From NCBI RefSeq assembly GCF_900109285.1, contig NZ_FNZQ01000008.1:1-64000 (forward strand): a stretch of 64,000 nucleotides of DNA, in the 5' to 3' direction. Numbering within the stretch: position 1 is the first letter of the stretch; every line of letters begins with the position of its first letter. The DNA comes from Jannaschia helgolandensis (GTDB taxonomy: Bacteria; Pseudomonadota; Alphaproteobacteria; Rhodobacterales; Rhodobacteraceae). The notes beneath the pieces were generated by a model. The model was not told the origin of the DNA and did no database searches. It worked only from the letters and a program-made list of their open reading frames with translations. Positions 1 to 8,188 of this stretch are shown piece by piece. Position numbers and translations under genes: made by a program.

Positions 1-242
1 AGGCTCACTGGCGGCAAATCCACTCAACCAATCCGCTTGAGCGCCTGAACAAAGAAATCAAGCGTCGCACCAATGTCGTCGGTATTTTCCCCAACGAGCC
101 AGCCATCAAACGTCTCGTCGGTGCCCTGATGCTGGAGCAAAATGACGAATGGGCGGTCACGCGCCGTTACATGACGCTGGAAACCGTCGCCACCGTCTGC
201 GAGGATAACACCATGGACCTGGCGAAAATCGCCGCCCTGTAA
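1..242 (+). CDS. IS256-family (mutator type) transposase, 3' end only
   Basis: The window opens inside a reading frame (first full codon at position 3) that runs to TAA at 240-242. About 79 C-terminal residues are visible. The block [18 protein letters not shown] followed by FPN, a conserved RLVGALM-type stretch and the closing RRYMTLE segment is the recognisable C-terminal signature of IS256/mutator DDE transposases. The N-terminal part with the first two catalytic acidic residues lies outside the window, so whether the element is intact cannot be judged. The frame shows no stop or shift. It points toward a short non-coding tail and then an SDR gene, so it probably marks an insertion at the edge of an accessory segment. 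Confidence 0.88.
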   Translation, partial: AHWRQIHSTNPLERLNKEIKRRTNVVGIFPNEPAIKRLVGALMLEQNDEWAVTRRYMTLETVATVCEDNTMDLAKIAAL

Positions 243-779
243 ACCGGCTCAGCACCCAGCCGGAGAACAAATTACACCACGTCCGTGGACGCTACCTGTC
301 ATGGTGAAGTTCTCCCTGTGATCTTGTTTTGACGCTCAATGGTCAAATTGAAGTCCCGGCACATATGGTCGATATTTATTGATATGCTCCGGTCGAAATA
401 CTTAGTCTTGTCACACCTTATTCTTTGAATTTTTTCAGCACCCTGCAGTGTGCTCTGCCTGCAGTGGCTGTGATCGGCCCCTTACCTCCCACCGATCTCC
501 TCCGTCGCTGCCGCGCGACATCTGCACCCGCAATCGTCAAACTGGGCGCGCCGCCAAACCCGTGCCTGATGCAGCGTGAATGAGTTCAAGGCAGACGCCA
601 TCACTCGCCATTGGAAGATGAAAGCGTTGTTAACTGCCAATTGTCAACATTTTTCTACTGATTGACATACCTCCTTGACCAGTCAATCTGGTCTTTCCTG
701 GCAAACCCTGCCGCGCCAAGCAACTTGGTGCGCGTGTTTCGTTGCCCGGCAAACAGGGCGGAATGAAGGGGAGCAGATC
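243..779. other. Intergenic region with probable IS right end
   Basis: No convincing gene is seen in this 537-base stretch. The first 60 bases after the transposase stop probably hold the right end of the insertion sequence, because IS256-family ends lie within tens of bases of the transposase stop. The left end is outside the window, so the inverted repeat cannot be confirmed. The rest (about 360-680) is more AT-rich and presumably carries the promoter of the downstream SDR. A frame open from 675 into the SDR is treated as upstream read-through, because the ribosome binding site fits the ATG at 780. Confidence 0.5.
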
Positions 780-1520
780 ATGAACAATCGGGCGTTAGAG
801 GGCAAAACAGCTTTTGTATCAGGCTCCGGGCAGAATATCGGACGCGCAACTGCGGTGCAGTTGGCCCGGATGGGCTGCAACGTGGTCGTGAATGGCTCTT
901 CCAACTTTGCCGCCGTTGAAGAAACGGTTGCGGCGGTTGAAGCCGAAGGTGTGGCATCGCTGATCGCCATGGGGGACATGGGCGAAGAAGACGCAATCCG
1001 CACTATCGCTGACGCGGCGCTGTCTCGGTTTGGTCGTGTTGATATCGTAGTGAATAACGCCACACGTCGACCACACAAACCCTTCCTCGAAATGACCGAA
1101 GACGACTGGCACGGCGTCATGGACGTGGCCCTGACTGCGGTGTTCCGCACCAGTCAGGCGTTTTTGCCGGGGATGGTGGAGGCGGGCTGGGGCCGCATCA
1201 TCAACTTTGCCGGCATGAAAGCCATCAAAGGTTATAACGAAGGCGCACCGATCTCGGCCGCGAAACATGGCGTCTGGGGCCTTACCAAAGCGCTGTCGAC
1301 CGAGTTTGCGTCAAAGGGCATCACAATAAACACCGTATCCCCCGGCCAGATCCGCAAAGACAATAAAACTGAAGATGACCCGGCGCGCGCAGCGCGAATC
1401 CCGGCAGGAGTCATGGGACAATCGCAAGACATCGCGTCGATGGTGGGGTATCTTGCGTCACACGAAGCCCACTTTGTTACCGGTCAGATGATCGCGGTGA
1501 ACGGCGGCGAAACAACCTGA
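780..1520 (+). CDS. SDR-family oxidoreductase-like protein, catalytic Ser and Tyr replaced
   Basis: A 246-residue Rossmann-fold protein of the short-chain dehydrogenase/reductase (FabG-like) family. The start is ATG 780, preceded by AAGGGGAG at good spacing; an in-frame upstream start at 675 has no such site. The nucleotide-binding glycine motif (SGSGQNIG, residues about 10-17) and VNNA (about 89-92) are present, as is the C-terminal GQMIAVNGG block. At the active site the usual INISS reads INFAG, and the YxxxK motif reads PISAAK. The catalytic Ser and Tyr are therefore absent while the Lys remains. The frame is otherwise intact, so it is either a noncanonical subfamily or a protein that has lost dehydrogenase chemistry. 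Its neighbours, an IS remnant and a tRNA, give no functional context. Confidence 0.8.
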   Translation: MNNRALEGKTAFVSGSGQNIGRATAVQLARMGCNVVVNGSSNFAAVEETVAAVEAEGVASLIAMGDMGEEDAIRTIADAALSRFGRVDIVVNNATRRPHKPFLEMTEDDWHGVMDVALTAVFRTSQAFLPGMVEAGWGRIINFAGMKAIKGYNEGAPISAAKHGVWGLTKALSTEFASKGITINTVSPGQIRKDNKTEDDPARAARIPAGVMGQSQDIASMVGYLASHEAHFVTGQMIAVNGGETT

Positions 1521-1995
1521 TCGAGGTACAACGCTGAGCAACAAGGACAGTACGTTGCGACGGGCAATCAACCGCTGGCTCTCAAACTGCACGTCGTGCC
1601 AATGGGGCTCACTATCATCTTTGCTCAGCCCATGAGCGGCAAATCCTGCATTCCTTTTTTATCTCTTCGCATCTTGCAGCGTTACGTCTGCCAATAAGCG
1701 CATTATGGCGAAATACTCTGACTATACGGTAAGAAAGCCACGAGCTTTCCCGCATCTGGTTTGACCCTCCCCGTGCTTTCTGCGCCATGAAAATCGCCAG
1801 CCCGGTCAGGACATTTCGTTCTGTGAGACATTCAGACTGTTGTGCATCTGGTGTTATCAGCCTGAGGAAGGCGAGGCGGAAATGGTAAACACCGTGTCTT
1901 GAAGTGGAAAAATAAGCCGACAGCGTCATGGGCTTGTGCTCCACATTGTATCGCACTTGTCTTCCCAACCTCTAAGTCATTGAACTAGAAGGCTC
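1521..1995. other. Intergenic region, no recognisable gene
   Basis: A 475-base stretch between the SDR and tRNA-Ser. A 117-codon leftward frame at 1615-1968 exists but has no clear ribosome binding site and matches nothing I recognise, so it is not called. No terminator-like hairpin with a T tract was seen. Because the segment lies on the 3' side of the tRNA, it is a plausible place for an integration scar. I could not find a second copy of the tRNA 3' end in it. Confidence 0.4.
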
Positions 1996-2085
1996 TGGCG
2001 GAGACGAAGGGATTCGAACCCTCGAGACCCTTCCGGGCCTACTCCCTTAGCAGGGGAGCGCCTTCGACCACTCGGCCACGTCTCC
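1996..2085 (-). tRNA. tRNA-Ser(GCU), CCA encoded
   Basis: Read on the minus strand, this is a class II tRNA. The acceptor stem GGAGACG pairs with CGTCTCC. The anticodon stem-loop CTCCC-CTGCTAA-GGGAG gives anticodon GCT (reads AGC/AGU). There is a long variable arm, a T loop containing GTTCGAATC, discriminator G and an encoded CCA. The long variable arm and the anticodon together identify serine. The 3' end faces the IS remnant and atypical SDR at 1-1520, a common arrangement for island insertion, though no duplicated attachment sequence was found. Confidence 0.96.
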
Positions 2086-2338
2086 GCCGACCCGTCTATT
2101 TGCGCCGAACATGGGGGGCAAGGACAAATTCGGAAACTTTTATCCAGACGTAGCGGGACATAGGCCCGACGAAACCTGTCATCGCCGATCAGTCTTCGAA
2201 AGCAACCAGGCATCCGACACGTTCGCCTCCGGTTCCGAAGGTTGCTGACAATAGTCAGCTGGCTCAGCTTCCGCTCTGTGAACAGTCCAGCGCTCGTTTT
2301 TTGCAGCGTCTGACATTGGAGCTTGTAGCAACTCGCTT

Positions 2339-3022
2339 TCACCTGTCTTCGGAGCTGATGACATTGCGGACGCGGTCCCAGGTGTTCTTCAGGTGCCGTT
2401 CCATTGTCTCGGCGAGCCGACTGCCATCTCTTGCGCGCAGTGCCTCGGCCATCTCTGCATGCTCGTGCACTGCGGCAGACCAAAAGTCCGGCCGACGATT
2501 GCCGATGAAGCGGATACGTTTGAGTCGTGCCTGCAGGCTCCGTTGCGTTTCCGCCAGCACACTGTTGCCGGCGGCTTCGGCGAGGCGTGTATGAAACTCC
2601 TGGTTCAACTTATAGTACGGGAGCCGGTCACGGGCCTCGTAGAGGACGATCATCCGATCATGCAGGTCGAGCAGTCCGGCAATCTCCGCATCCGTAGCGC
2701 GCTCGCATGCGAGGCGACCAGCCAGGCTTTCCAGATGGGCTTGCAGTTCGAGCAGACCATGGACTTCCTCGGTGGAAAGCTTCCTTACCCGGCTGCCCCG
2801 TGAGGGACGGATCTCGATCAATCCTTCCGCTGCAAGAGTTCGCAGAGCTTCGCGGAACGGAGTGCGGGAGATGCCGAGTTCGGTCGTAAGTGCAGCTTCG
2901 TCAATACGGTGTCCAGGCTCCAGGTGACCCTCGATAATCAGATCACGGATCTGCTCCACGGCCTGATCATGCAAGCTCCGCTTCTGAATGGTCTGGATCG
3001 GGGTTCGATGATTGTCGGGCAA
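2339..3022 (-). CDS. GntR-family regulator, FadR/FCD subfamily
   Basis: A 227-residue transcription factor. Residues about 15-80 form the winged helix-turn-helix, with the GISRTPFREALRTLAAEGL recognition segment typical of GntR proteins. Residues about 88-215 form the all-helical FCD ligand-binding domain with its expected His-containing blocks (EFHTRLAEAAGN, HAEMAEAL, MERHL). The start codon is TTG at 3020-3022, chosen because AGGAG lies six bases upstream. The gene is divergent from the pdxA2-TRAP-SDR unit, and the intervening region holds a perfect 12-bp palindrome of the type bound by FCD regulators. It is therefore inferred to control that catabolic operon, probably as a repressor released by the imported acid or an intermediate. 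Confidence 0.92.
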   Translation of the reverse strand: MPDNHRTPIQTIQKRSLHDQAVEQIRDLIIEGHLEPGHRIDEAALTTELGISRTPFREALRTLAAEGLIEIRPSRGSRVRKLSTEEVHGLLELQAHLESLAGRLACERATDAEIAGLLDLHDRMIVLYEARDRLPYYKLNQEFHTRLAEAAGNSVLAETQRSLQARLKRIRFIGNRRPDFWSAAVHEHAEMAEALRARDGSRLAETMERHLKNTWDRVRNVISSEDR

Positions 3023-3088
3023 TGTAATCTCCTGATCCTATCCTGCCCTTATCAGCATCCCACTTGTCATTCGAGATCATTTATGTAT

Positions 3089-3100
3089 TTTGTATACAAA
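3089..3100. promoter_or_regulatory. Probable operator of the divergent GntR regulator
   Basis: TTTGTATACAAA is a perfect 12-bp palindrome lying 11 bases before the ATG at 3112 and about 67 bases from the regulator start. Its core GTATAC, flanked by TTT/AAA, resembles known FadR/FCD-type operators. The location close to the start codon fits repression. Assignment to this regulator is inferred from position. Confidence 0.65.
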
Positions 3101-3111
3101 CGGAGCGACCT

Positions 3112-4212
3112 ATGACTGACAGCCGACGAATTGCGATGGCGCTTGGCGATGCGGGCGGCATCGGTCTGGAACTGGCGGCCCGCGTTCTGTCCGACGCCCG
3201 CGAGGGAACGGACATCCTTGTTTTCGGCGATCGGCGCGCCTTGGAACTGGGTGCACGCCAAGCAGGTGTAACGCTTGACCTGCCGGTCATTGGCCTCGAT
3301 GCCCTGGGCGGCCCCATCGAGGGTAACGCATTGATTGATCTGAGCACCTTCGATCCCAACGATGCAATGATCGGCACAGCTACCGCGTCGTCCGGGACCG
3401 CCGCCCTCGAGAATTTCCGCGCGGCCCTTCTGACGGCGAAAGCGGGACTGGCGGATGCCGTTGCATTCACTCCCTTCAACAAGGCCGCGATGCGCATGGC
3501 CAAGTCAGACTACGTCGACGAAATCGGCTTCGTCGACGCGGTGCTGGACGCGCCCCGGTCGGGGCGGGAATTCAACGTGCTGGAGGAGGTCTGGAATGCC
3601 CGCGTGACGTCGCATATCCCTCTGCGTGACGTGGCCGGGATATTGAACGCGGACCGTATCTTCGACAGCCTGCAACTGACCGTGGAGGTGATGCAGGATG
3701 CAGGCTTCGAACGGCCACGCATCGGTGTCGCAGCCCTTAACCCCCATGCGGGCGACGGGCGCAACTTCGGGACGGAGGACGAAGACATCATCCTCCCGGC
3801 CGTCGAGCGCGCAAGGGCGCATCAGATGGCGGTAACTGGCCCCGTGCCATCGGACACCGTGTTCGTGCGCGCGCTGAAGGGCGAATTCGATGCGGTGCTG
3901 ACGATGTTCCACGATCAGGGCCAGATCGCGATGAAGCTGATCGGTTTCGACCGCGGAGTAACGCTGATAGCGGGTTATGGCTTTCCCATCGTCACGCCGG
4001 CGCATGGCACGGCCTATGATATCGCCGGACAGGGCATCGCCGATACGGGTGCGACACTTGCAGCGCTGTCGCTTGGCCGACGTCTTGCGGGGCGCACCAC
4101 GCAGAGGGGCACCGACGACGCGGCGCGCGCAGATTTGCGGGCGGCGCTGACGAAGCGGCCAGACTGGGCCGCTGGGAAGACCGGCACCACCAAAGCCATT
4201 GCCGGGAGCTAG
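3112..4212 (+). CDS. PdxA2-like 4-phospho-threonate/erythronate dehydrogenase
   Basis: A 366-residue member of the PdxA family (NAD-dependent oxidation and decarboxylation of 4-phosphorylated hydroxy acids). ATG 3112 is preferred over the in-frame start at 3064 because GGAG lies six bases upstream and the operator would otherwise fall inside the coding sequence. The three metal-ligand histidines are visible in SHIPL, FHDQG and PAHGTA, and the phosphate-binding GPVPSDTVF block is present. The N-terminal GDPAGIGPE motif is altered to GDAGGIGLE, and HDQGH to HDQGQ, so this is a divergent branch. It leads an operon with a TRAP transporter and an SDR. PdxA2 enzymes usually need a DUF1537 kinase partner, and none is present here. 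The exact substrate is unknown. Confidence 0.85.
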   Translation: MTDSRRIAMALGDAGGIGLELAARVLSDAREGTDILVFGDRRALELGARQAGVTLDLPVIGLDALGGPIEGNALIDLSTFDPNDAMIGTATASSGTAALENFRAALLTAKAGLADAVAFTPFNKAAMRMAKSDYVDEIGFVDAVLDAPRSGREFNVLEEVWNARVTSHIPLRDVAGILNADRIFDSLQLTVEVMQDAGFERPRIGVAALNPHAGDGRNFGTEDEDIILPAVERARAHQMAVTGPVPSDTVFVRALKGEFDAVLTMFHDQGQIAMKLIGFDRGVTLIAGYGFPIVTPAHGTAYDIAGQGIADTGATLAALSLGRRLAGRTTQRGTDDAARADLRAALTKRPDWAAGKTGTTKAIAGS

Positions 4213-4259
4213 GACTGTCGGCGAACGCCGACCACAATGGATCATTCAGGGAGGATGAA

Positions 4260-5240
4260 ATGAAAACGATGAACCTGAGCGCGCTGGTCGCGCTGGCAAT
4301 CGCATGGGGCGGCGCGGCAGCGGCGCAGCAGGAGATCATCTTCGGCATCTCCGCCACGCCAAACTCTTTGCAAGGGCAATCGGCCTACGAATTTCAGCGC
4401 CGCGCCAACGAGAAGCTGGGCGATCTGGGGGAGGTCAAGGTCTTCGACAGTTCGCAGCTGGGCAAGGACAAGGACATGCTCCAGAAAATTCGACTGGGAA
4501 CGATGCATCTGACCTTGCCGTCTTCCATCATGCCGGAAATCGCGCCGGAATATGCCATTTTCGATCTGCCGTTTCTTGTGGCCGACCGGGAGCATCTGGC
4601 GCGGATGGATGAGACGCTGTTCAGCGATACCCTCGTCCCTGCGGCCGAGGCCAAGGGATACCGCCCGCTCGCCGTGTGGGAAAACGGGTTTCGCCAGATC
4701 ACCAACAACGAGCGCCCGATCAATGTGCCCGCCGATCTGGAGGGTTTGAAGATCCGGACGCCCAACTCCTCTTGGCGCGTTTCCATGTTCGAGGCCTGGG
4801 GGGCCAACCCGACGCCAATGGCATTCTCCGAGGTATTCGTGGCCTTGCAAACCGGTGTCATCGATGGACAGGAAAATCCGTTGACCAACATTGCGGGTGC
4901 CAAGTTCGAAGAGGTGCAGGAGTACCTTTCGATGACCGGCCACGTGTATTCGCCCGCCTATCCTACCGTTGGCGTAGAGACATTCGCCAAGCTGGACCCG
5001 GAGATCCAGTCGATCCTGACCGAAACGGCGCAGGAAGTCGCCGTTTGGGCGCGCGAACAGGGTGCGAGCCAGGACGAAGAGCTTCTGACAAAACTCAAGG
5101 ATGCAGGGATGGTGGTGAACGTTGCTGATCGCGCTGCCTTCGTCGATGCCTCCAAGCCGATCTATGAGAAGTTCGCGACCGAGGTCGAGAACGGGCAAGC
5201 CATGATCGACGAGGCTTTGGCACTCGCTGACGGGTCCTGA
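4260..5240 (+). CDS. TRAP transporter substrate-binding protein, DctP family
   Basis: A 326-residue periplasmic solute receptor. An N-terminal signal peptide ends near residue 22 (hydrophobic core then AAAA-QQ). The fold markers are GLKIRTPNS (about 161-170), whose Arg contacts the substrate carboxylate in this family, and VIDGQENPL further on. A strong ribosome binding site (GGGAGG) precedes ATG 4260. It lies 47 bases after pdxA2 and is followed by a stable hairpin and then the two membrane subunits. The likely ligand is a small hydroxy acid (sugar acid) feeding the PdxA2-like enzyme; this is inferred from the operon. Confidence 0.95.
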   Translation: MKTMNLSALVALAIAWGGAAAAQQEIIFGISATPNSLQGQSAYEFQRRANEKLGDLGEVKVFDSSQLGKDKDMLQKIRLGTMHLTLPSSIMPEIAPEYAIFDLPFLVADREHLARMDETLFSDTLVPAAEAKGYRPLAVWENGFRQITNNERPINVPADLEGLKIRTPNSSWRVSMFEAWGANPTPMAFSEVFVALQTGVIDGQENPLTNIAGAKFEEVQEYLSMTGHVYSPAYPTVGVETFAKLDPEIQSILTETAQEVAVWAREQGASQDEELLTKLKDAGMVVNVADRAAFVDASKPIYEKFATEVENGQAMIDEALALADGS

Positions 5241-5258
5241 CCCGGATCTGACGAAATC

Positions 5259-5287
5259 GGGCGGCGCGACGTATCTGCGCGCCGCCC
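5259..5287 (+). promoter_or_regulatory. GC-rich intercistronic hairpin between dctP and dctQ
   Basis: GGGCGGCGCG (5259-5268) pairs perfectly with CGCGCCGCCC (5278-5287) across a 9-base loop, followed by a C-rich run rather than a T tract. It sits in the 71-base gap between the binding protein and the membrane subunits. Such a structure could stabilise the upstream message or partly terminate transcription so that the receptor is made in excess. The role is inferred. Confidence 0.6.
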
Positions 5288-5311
5288 CCTTCCCGCACTG
5301 GAGCGTCCCAC

Positions 5312-5866
5312 ATGCGCAATCTGGCCATCCGAACGCTCGATCTCGGGTTGCAGGCAACGACGTTGGCGATGATCGTCACGCTGGCCTGCATCGTCCTGTT
5401 AGGTGTCGGCTTCCGCTATTCAGGATCGTCGCTGATCTGGTACGATGAAGTCTCTTCCGTTCTACTGGCCTGGATCACCTTCACGGGTGCGGCGCTGGCC
5501 GTCCTGCGCAATGCGCACCTGGGCTTCAACGGCCTGCTGTTCGGACTTCCGGGACCGTTCCGCATGGGTCTTTTCTGGCTGGTCGAGGTGATCTTCCTCA
5601 CCACCTTCGGTATCGTTGCCTGGGGAGGATGGGCAATTCTGGACTTCTTTGGATCCGAGACGATGACCACTCTTCGATTCGTGCCGCGCACCTTGGTGCA
5701 GGGAATCCTGCCGGTCGCGGCGGTGCTTATGCTGCTGGCCCGCCTCCTGACACTGCCGGAACGCCTGATATCCGTGCGCGCGGGCGCAGATCCCGAGAGT
5801 GAGGAGATCGCGCTGGAAATCGCGCGGGCCGAGGCAGAGCTATCGCGCGCGGGGCGCGGATCGTGA
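5312..5866 (+). CDS. TRAP transporter small permease, DctQ family
   Basis: A 184-residue inner-membrane protein with four hydrophobic segments (about residues 15-38, 48-70, 85-107 and 125-145), the standard topology of DctQ subunits. The WYDEVSSVLLAWITFTGAA block in the second helix region is characteristic. It overlaps the next gene by four bases, which suggests translational coupling. It works with DctM to import the ligand presented by DctP. Confidence 0.93.
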   Translation: MRNLAIRTLDLGLQATTLAMIVTLACIVLLGVGFRYSGSSLIWYDEVSSVLLAWITFTGAALAVLRNAHLGFNGLLFGLPGPFRMGLFWLVEVIFLTTFGIVAWGGWAILDFFGSETMTTLRFVPRTLVQGILPVAAVLMLLARLLTLPERLISVRAGADPESEEIALEIARAEAELSRAGRGS

Positions 5867-7143
5867 CCGAAGCCTTCGTACTCCTGTCGATGTTCGTAAT
5901 GATCGCCATCGGCCTGCCCATCGCGGTATCCATCCTTGCCAGCGCTCTGATCGGCGTCTGGCTTCTGAACGGAACACCGGGGTTCCTGAATGCCGCCCTG
6001 TCTCTGTTCGACGGCGCGACGAGCTTTCCATTGATCGCGATTCCGTTGTTCATTCTGGCAGGCGCGTTGATGAATACTGGCGGCATCTCGACCAGGCTCA
6101 TTGCCTTCGTATCGGCTCTGATCGGGTTCGTGCGCGGTGGACTGGCGATGGTGAACGTCGGAGTATCGCTCTTCTTCGCCGAAATTTCGGGATCGGCCGT
6201 AGCCGATGTGGCGGCGACCGGGTCGGTGCTGATCCCGGCGATGAAGCGCAAGGGCTATTCTCCACGCTTCGCTGCGGCGCTCACCTCCTCTTCCGCGTCG
6301 CTGGCGATCATCATCCCACCGTCGATTCCGATGATCCTCTATGGCGCGCTGTCGAACACTTCGATCGTGCAGCTATTCGTGGCGGGCATCGTGCCCGGCC
6401 TGATGGGGGCCTCGCTGCTGATGGGAATGTGCTATTACTTCGCGGTCCGCTATGATCTTCCGCGCGAAGAGAGCTTCTCGCTGTCCCGCCTTGGCCGCGC
6501 CACGCGCGAGGCTGTCTGGGCGCTGATGCTTCCCGTTATCATCCTTGGAGGCATCTTTGGTGGTGTCGTCACCGCAACCGAGGGCGCGGGACTCGCCGTG
6601 CTGGCGGCGCTTGTCATCGGCCTGCTGGTCTATCGCGAGCTGAACCTGCGCAAGCTCTACAACGCGCTGGTCGACGGGGTGCTTCAGACGTCGGTGGTGA
6701 TGCTGCTTGTGGCATCTTCCGCCGTTCTAGGCCTCTACCTGACCGAGACACAGATGCCACAGAAACTGGCGGCATCCATCACGACGCTGACCGACAATCC
6801 GTTCCTCGTTCTGATGATAATCAATGTTTTCCTGCTTTTCGTGGGTATGGTGCTGCACGGTGCGGCTGCGATCATCCTGACGGTCCCGATCTTCATGCCG
6901 CTGGTCAATCAACTCGGCATCGACCCCGTCCATTTCGGTATCCTGCTCACGCTGAACATCGCGCTGGGCCAGCAGACGCCGCCGGTGGCGAGCGTGCTGG
7001 TCACCGCCTGCTCCATCGCCAGGACCGACGTTTGGGCTACGACGAAGACCAACCTTCCATTCATCGCGGTGCTCGTGTTTGTCCTGCTGATCGTCACTTA
7101 TATACCCGCCGTACCGTTATGGCTGGTCGGCGTGTTCTACTGA
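5863..7143 (+). CDS. TRAP transporter large permease, DctM family
   Basis: A 426-residue polytopic membrane protein with about 12 hydrophobic segments, matching the DctM length. GTG 5863 overlaps the dctQ stop (GTGA). Family features include the SGSAVADVAATGSVLIPAM segment (about 105-125), SSASLAIIIPPSIPMI and the C-terminal QQTPPVASVL block. It forms the sodium-coupled channel of the tripartite transporter. The downstream SDR follows after 33 bases, so all five genes 3112-7914 read as one operon. Confidence 0.95.
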   Translation: MTEAFVLLSMFVMIAIGLPIAVSILASALIGVWLLNGTPGFLNAALSLFDGATSFPLIAIPLFILAGALMNTGGISTRLIAFVSALIGFVRGGLAMVNVGVSLFFAEISGSAVADVAATGSVLIPAMKRKGYSPRFAAALTSSSASLAIIIPPSIPMILYGALSNTSIVQLFVAGIVPGLMGASLLMGMCYYFAVRYDLPREESFSLSRLGRATREAVWALMLPVIILGGIFGGVVTATEGAGLAVLAALVIGLLVYRELNLRKLYNALVDGVLQTSVVMLLVASSAVLGLYLTETQMPQKLAASITTLTDNPFLVLMIINVFLLFVGMVLHGAAAIILTVPIFMPLVNQLGIDPVHFGILLTLNIALGQQTPPVASVLVTACSIARTDVWATTKTNLPFIAVLVFVLLIVTYIPAVPLWLVGVFY

Positions 7144-7176
7144 CCCTTACACCGCCCTTCATTCAAGCGAGATACC

Positions 7177-7914
7177 ATGACCCAGACCATCCTTGTCACC
7201 GGCGCCGGAAGCGGCATCGGCCGCGCGACCGCACGCCTCTTTCTGGACCGGGGCTGGCGCACGGCGCTCATGGGCCGACGGGCCGATGTTCTGCACGAAA
7301 CCGCAGGCGATGCGGACGATGCACTGGTCTTGCCCTGCGACGTGACCGATCCGGACGCGCTCGACGCCGCCTTCGCGCGTATTGAATCGGAATGGGGCCA
7401 CCTCGATGTCCTTTTCAACAATGCGGGCACAAACGTGGCCTCTCGTCCCATCGACGAAATTTCCGTAGCTGAATGGCGTCAGGTTCTCGACGTCAATGTC
7501 GGTGGCACGTTCCTCGCCGCGCGCGCGGCCTTCGGCCTGATGCGCCGACAATCGCCGCAGGGCGGCCGCATCATCAACAACGGCTCGGTCTCGGCGCATG
7601 TACCCCGCCCCGGCTCCGCGCCCTATACCCTGTCCAAACACGCTGTGACGGGCCTTACCCGGACGTTATCGCTCGACGGCCGCCGCTTCGGCATCGCCTG
7701 CGGGCAGATCGACATCGGCAACGCATTGACCGACATGGCCGAGAAGATGACCCGCGGCGTGCCGCAGGCCGACGGGACGGAAAAGGTCGAGCCTGTGATG
7801 GATGCGCGACACGTCGCAGAAGCCGTCCTGCACATGGCGTCACTTCCGCTCGATGTGAACGTACCCTTTATGACCGTGATGGCATCGGCCATGCCGTATA
7901 TCGGTCGGGGCTAG
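7177..7914 (+). CDS. SDR-family oxidoreductase, canonical active site
   Basis: A 245-residue short-chain dehydrogenase. The cofactor motif TGAGSGIG (residues 8-15), NNAG (about 85-88), active-site Ser in NNGSVSAH and the YTLSK pair (about 150-154) are all in place, unlike the SDR at 780. No Asp follows the second beta strand (MGRRAD), which hints at NADP preference, though that is weak evidence. As the last gene of the pdxA2-TRAP operon it probably oxidises or reduces a hydroxyl of the imported acid. The substrate cannot be named from sequence. Confidence 0.9.
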   Translation: MTQTILVTGAGSGIGRATARLFLDRGWRTALMGRRADVLHETAGDADDALVLPCDVTDPDALDAAFARIESEWGHLDVLFNNAGTNVASRPIDEISVAEWRQVLDVNVGGTFLAARAAFGLMRRQSPQGGRIINNGSVSAHVPRPGSAPYTLSKHAVTGLTRTLSLDGRRFGIACGQIDIGNALTDMAEKMTRGVPQADGTEKVEPVMDARHVAEAVLHMASLPLDVNVPFMTVMASAMPYIGRG

Positions 7915-8188
7915 GCAATACGTGCCTCTTGATCGGCTGGGGGCCAGAACGTGAAAGATGCCGGCGTCGACGATACAGTTCGTAAATGAATGGCAACCGA
8001 GGCGTGCCGTGGTGACACCTACCTGGCTTTACCGCCAATCTTGAGCATAAGTGCGCGGTTGCGAATTGCCCGGCGACCTTGTTCGCGTGGCGGCGAACTT
8101 CCGCTGGAAATCCGCAGGGGCGTGGCGGGCCGGGGATGGAGGTGTGTAATGACACGGCGCAGATGCACGTGCCTGCAAGGACCAACCG

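Noticed and set aside
1615-1968. A 117-codon leftward frame near tRNA-Ser
   Set aside because: No ribosome binding site and no recognisable motif; it could be a decayed fragment but nothing supports a call.
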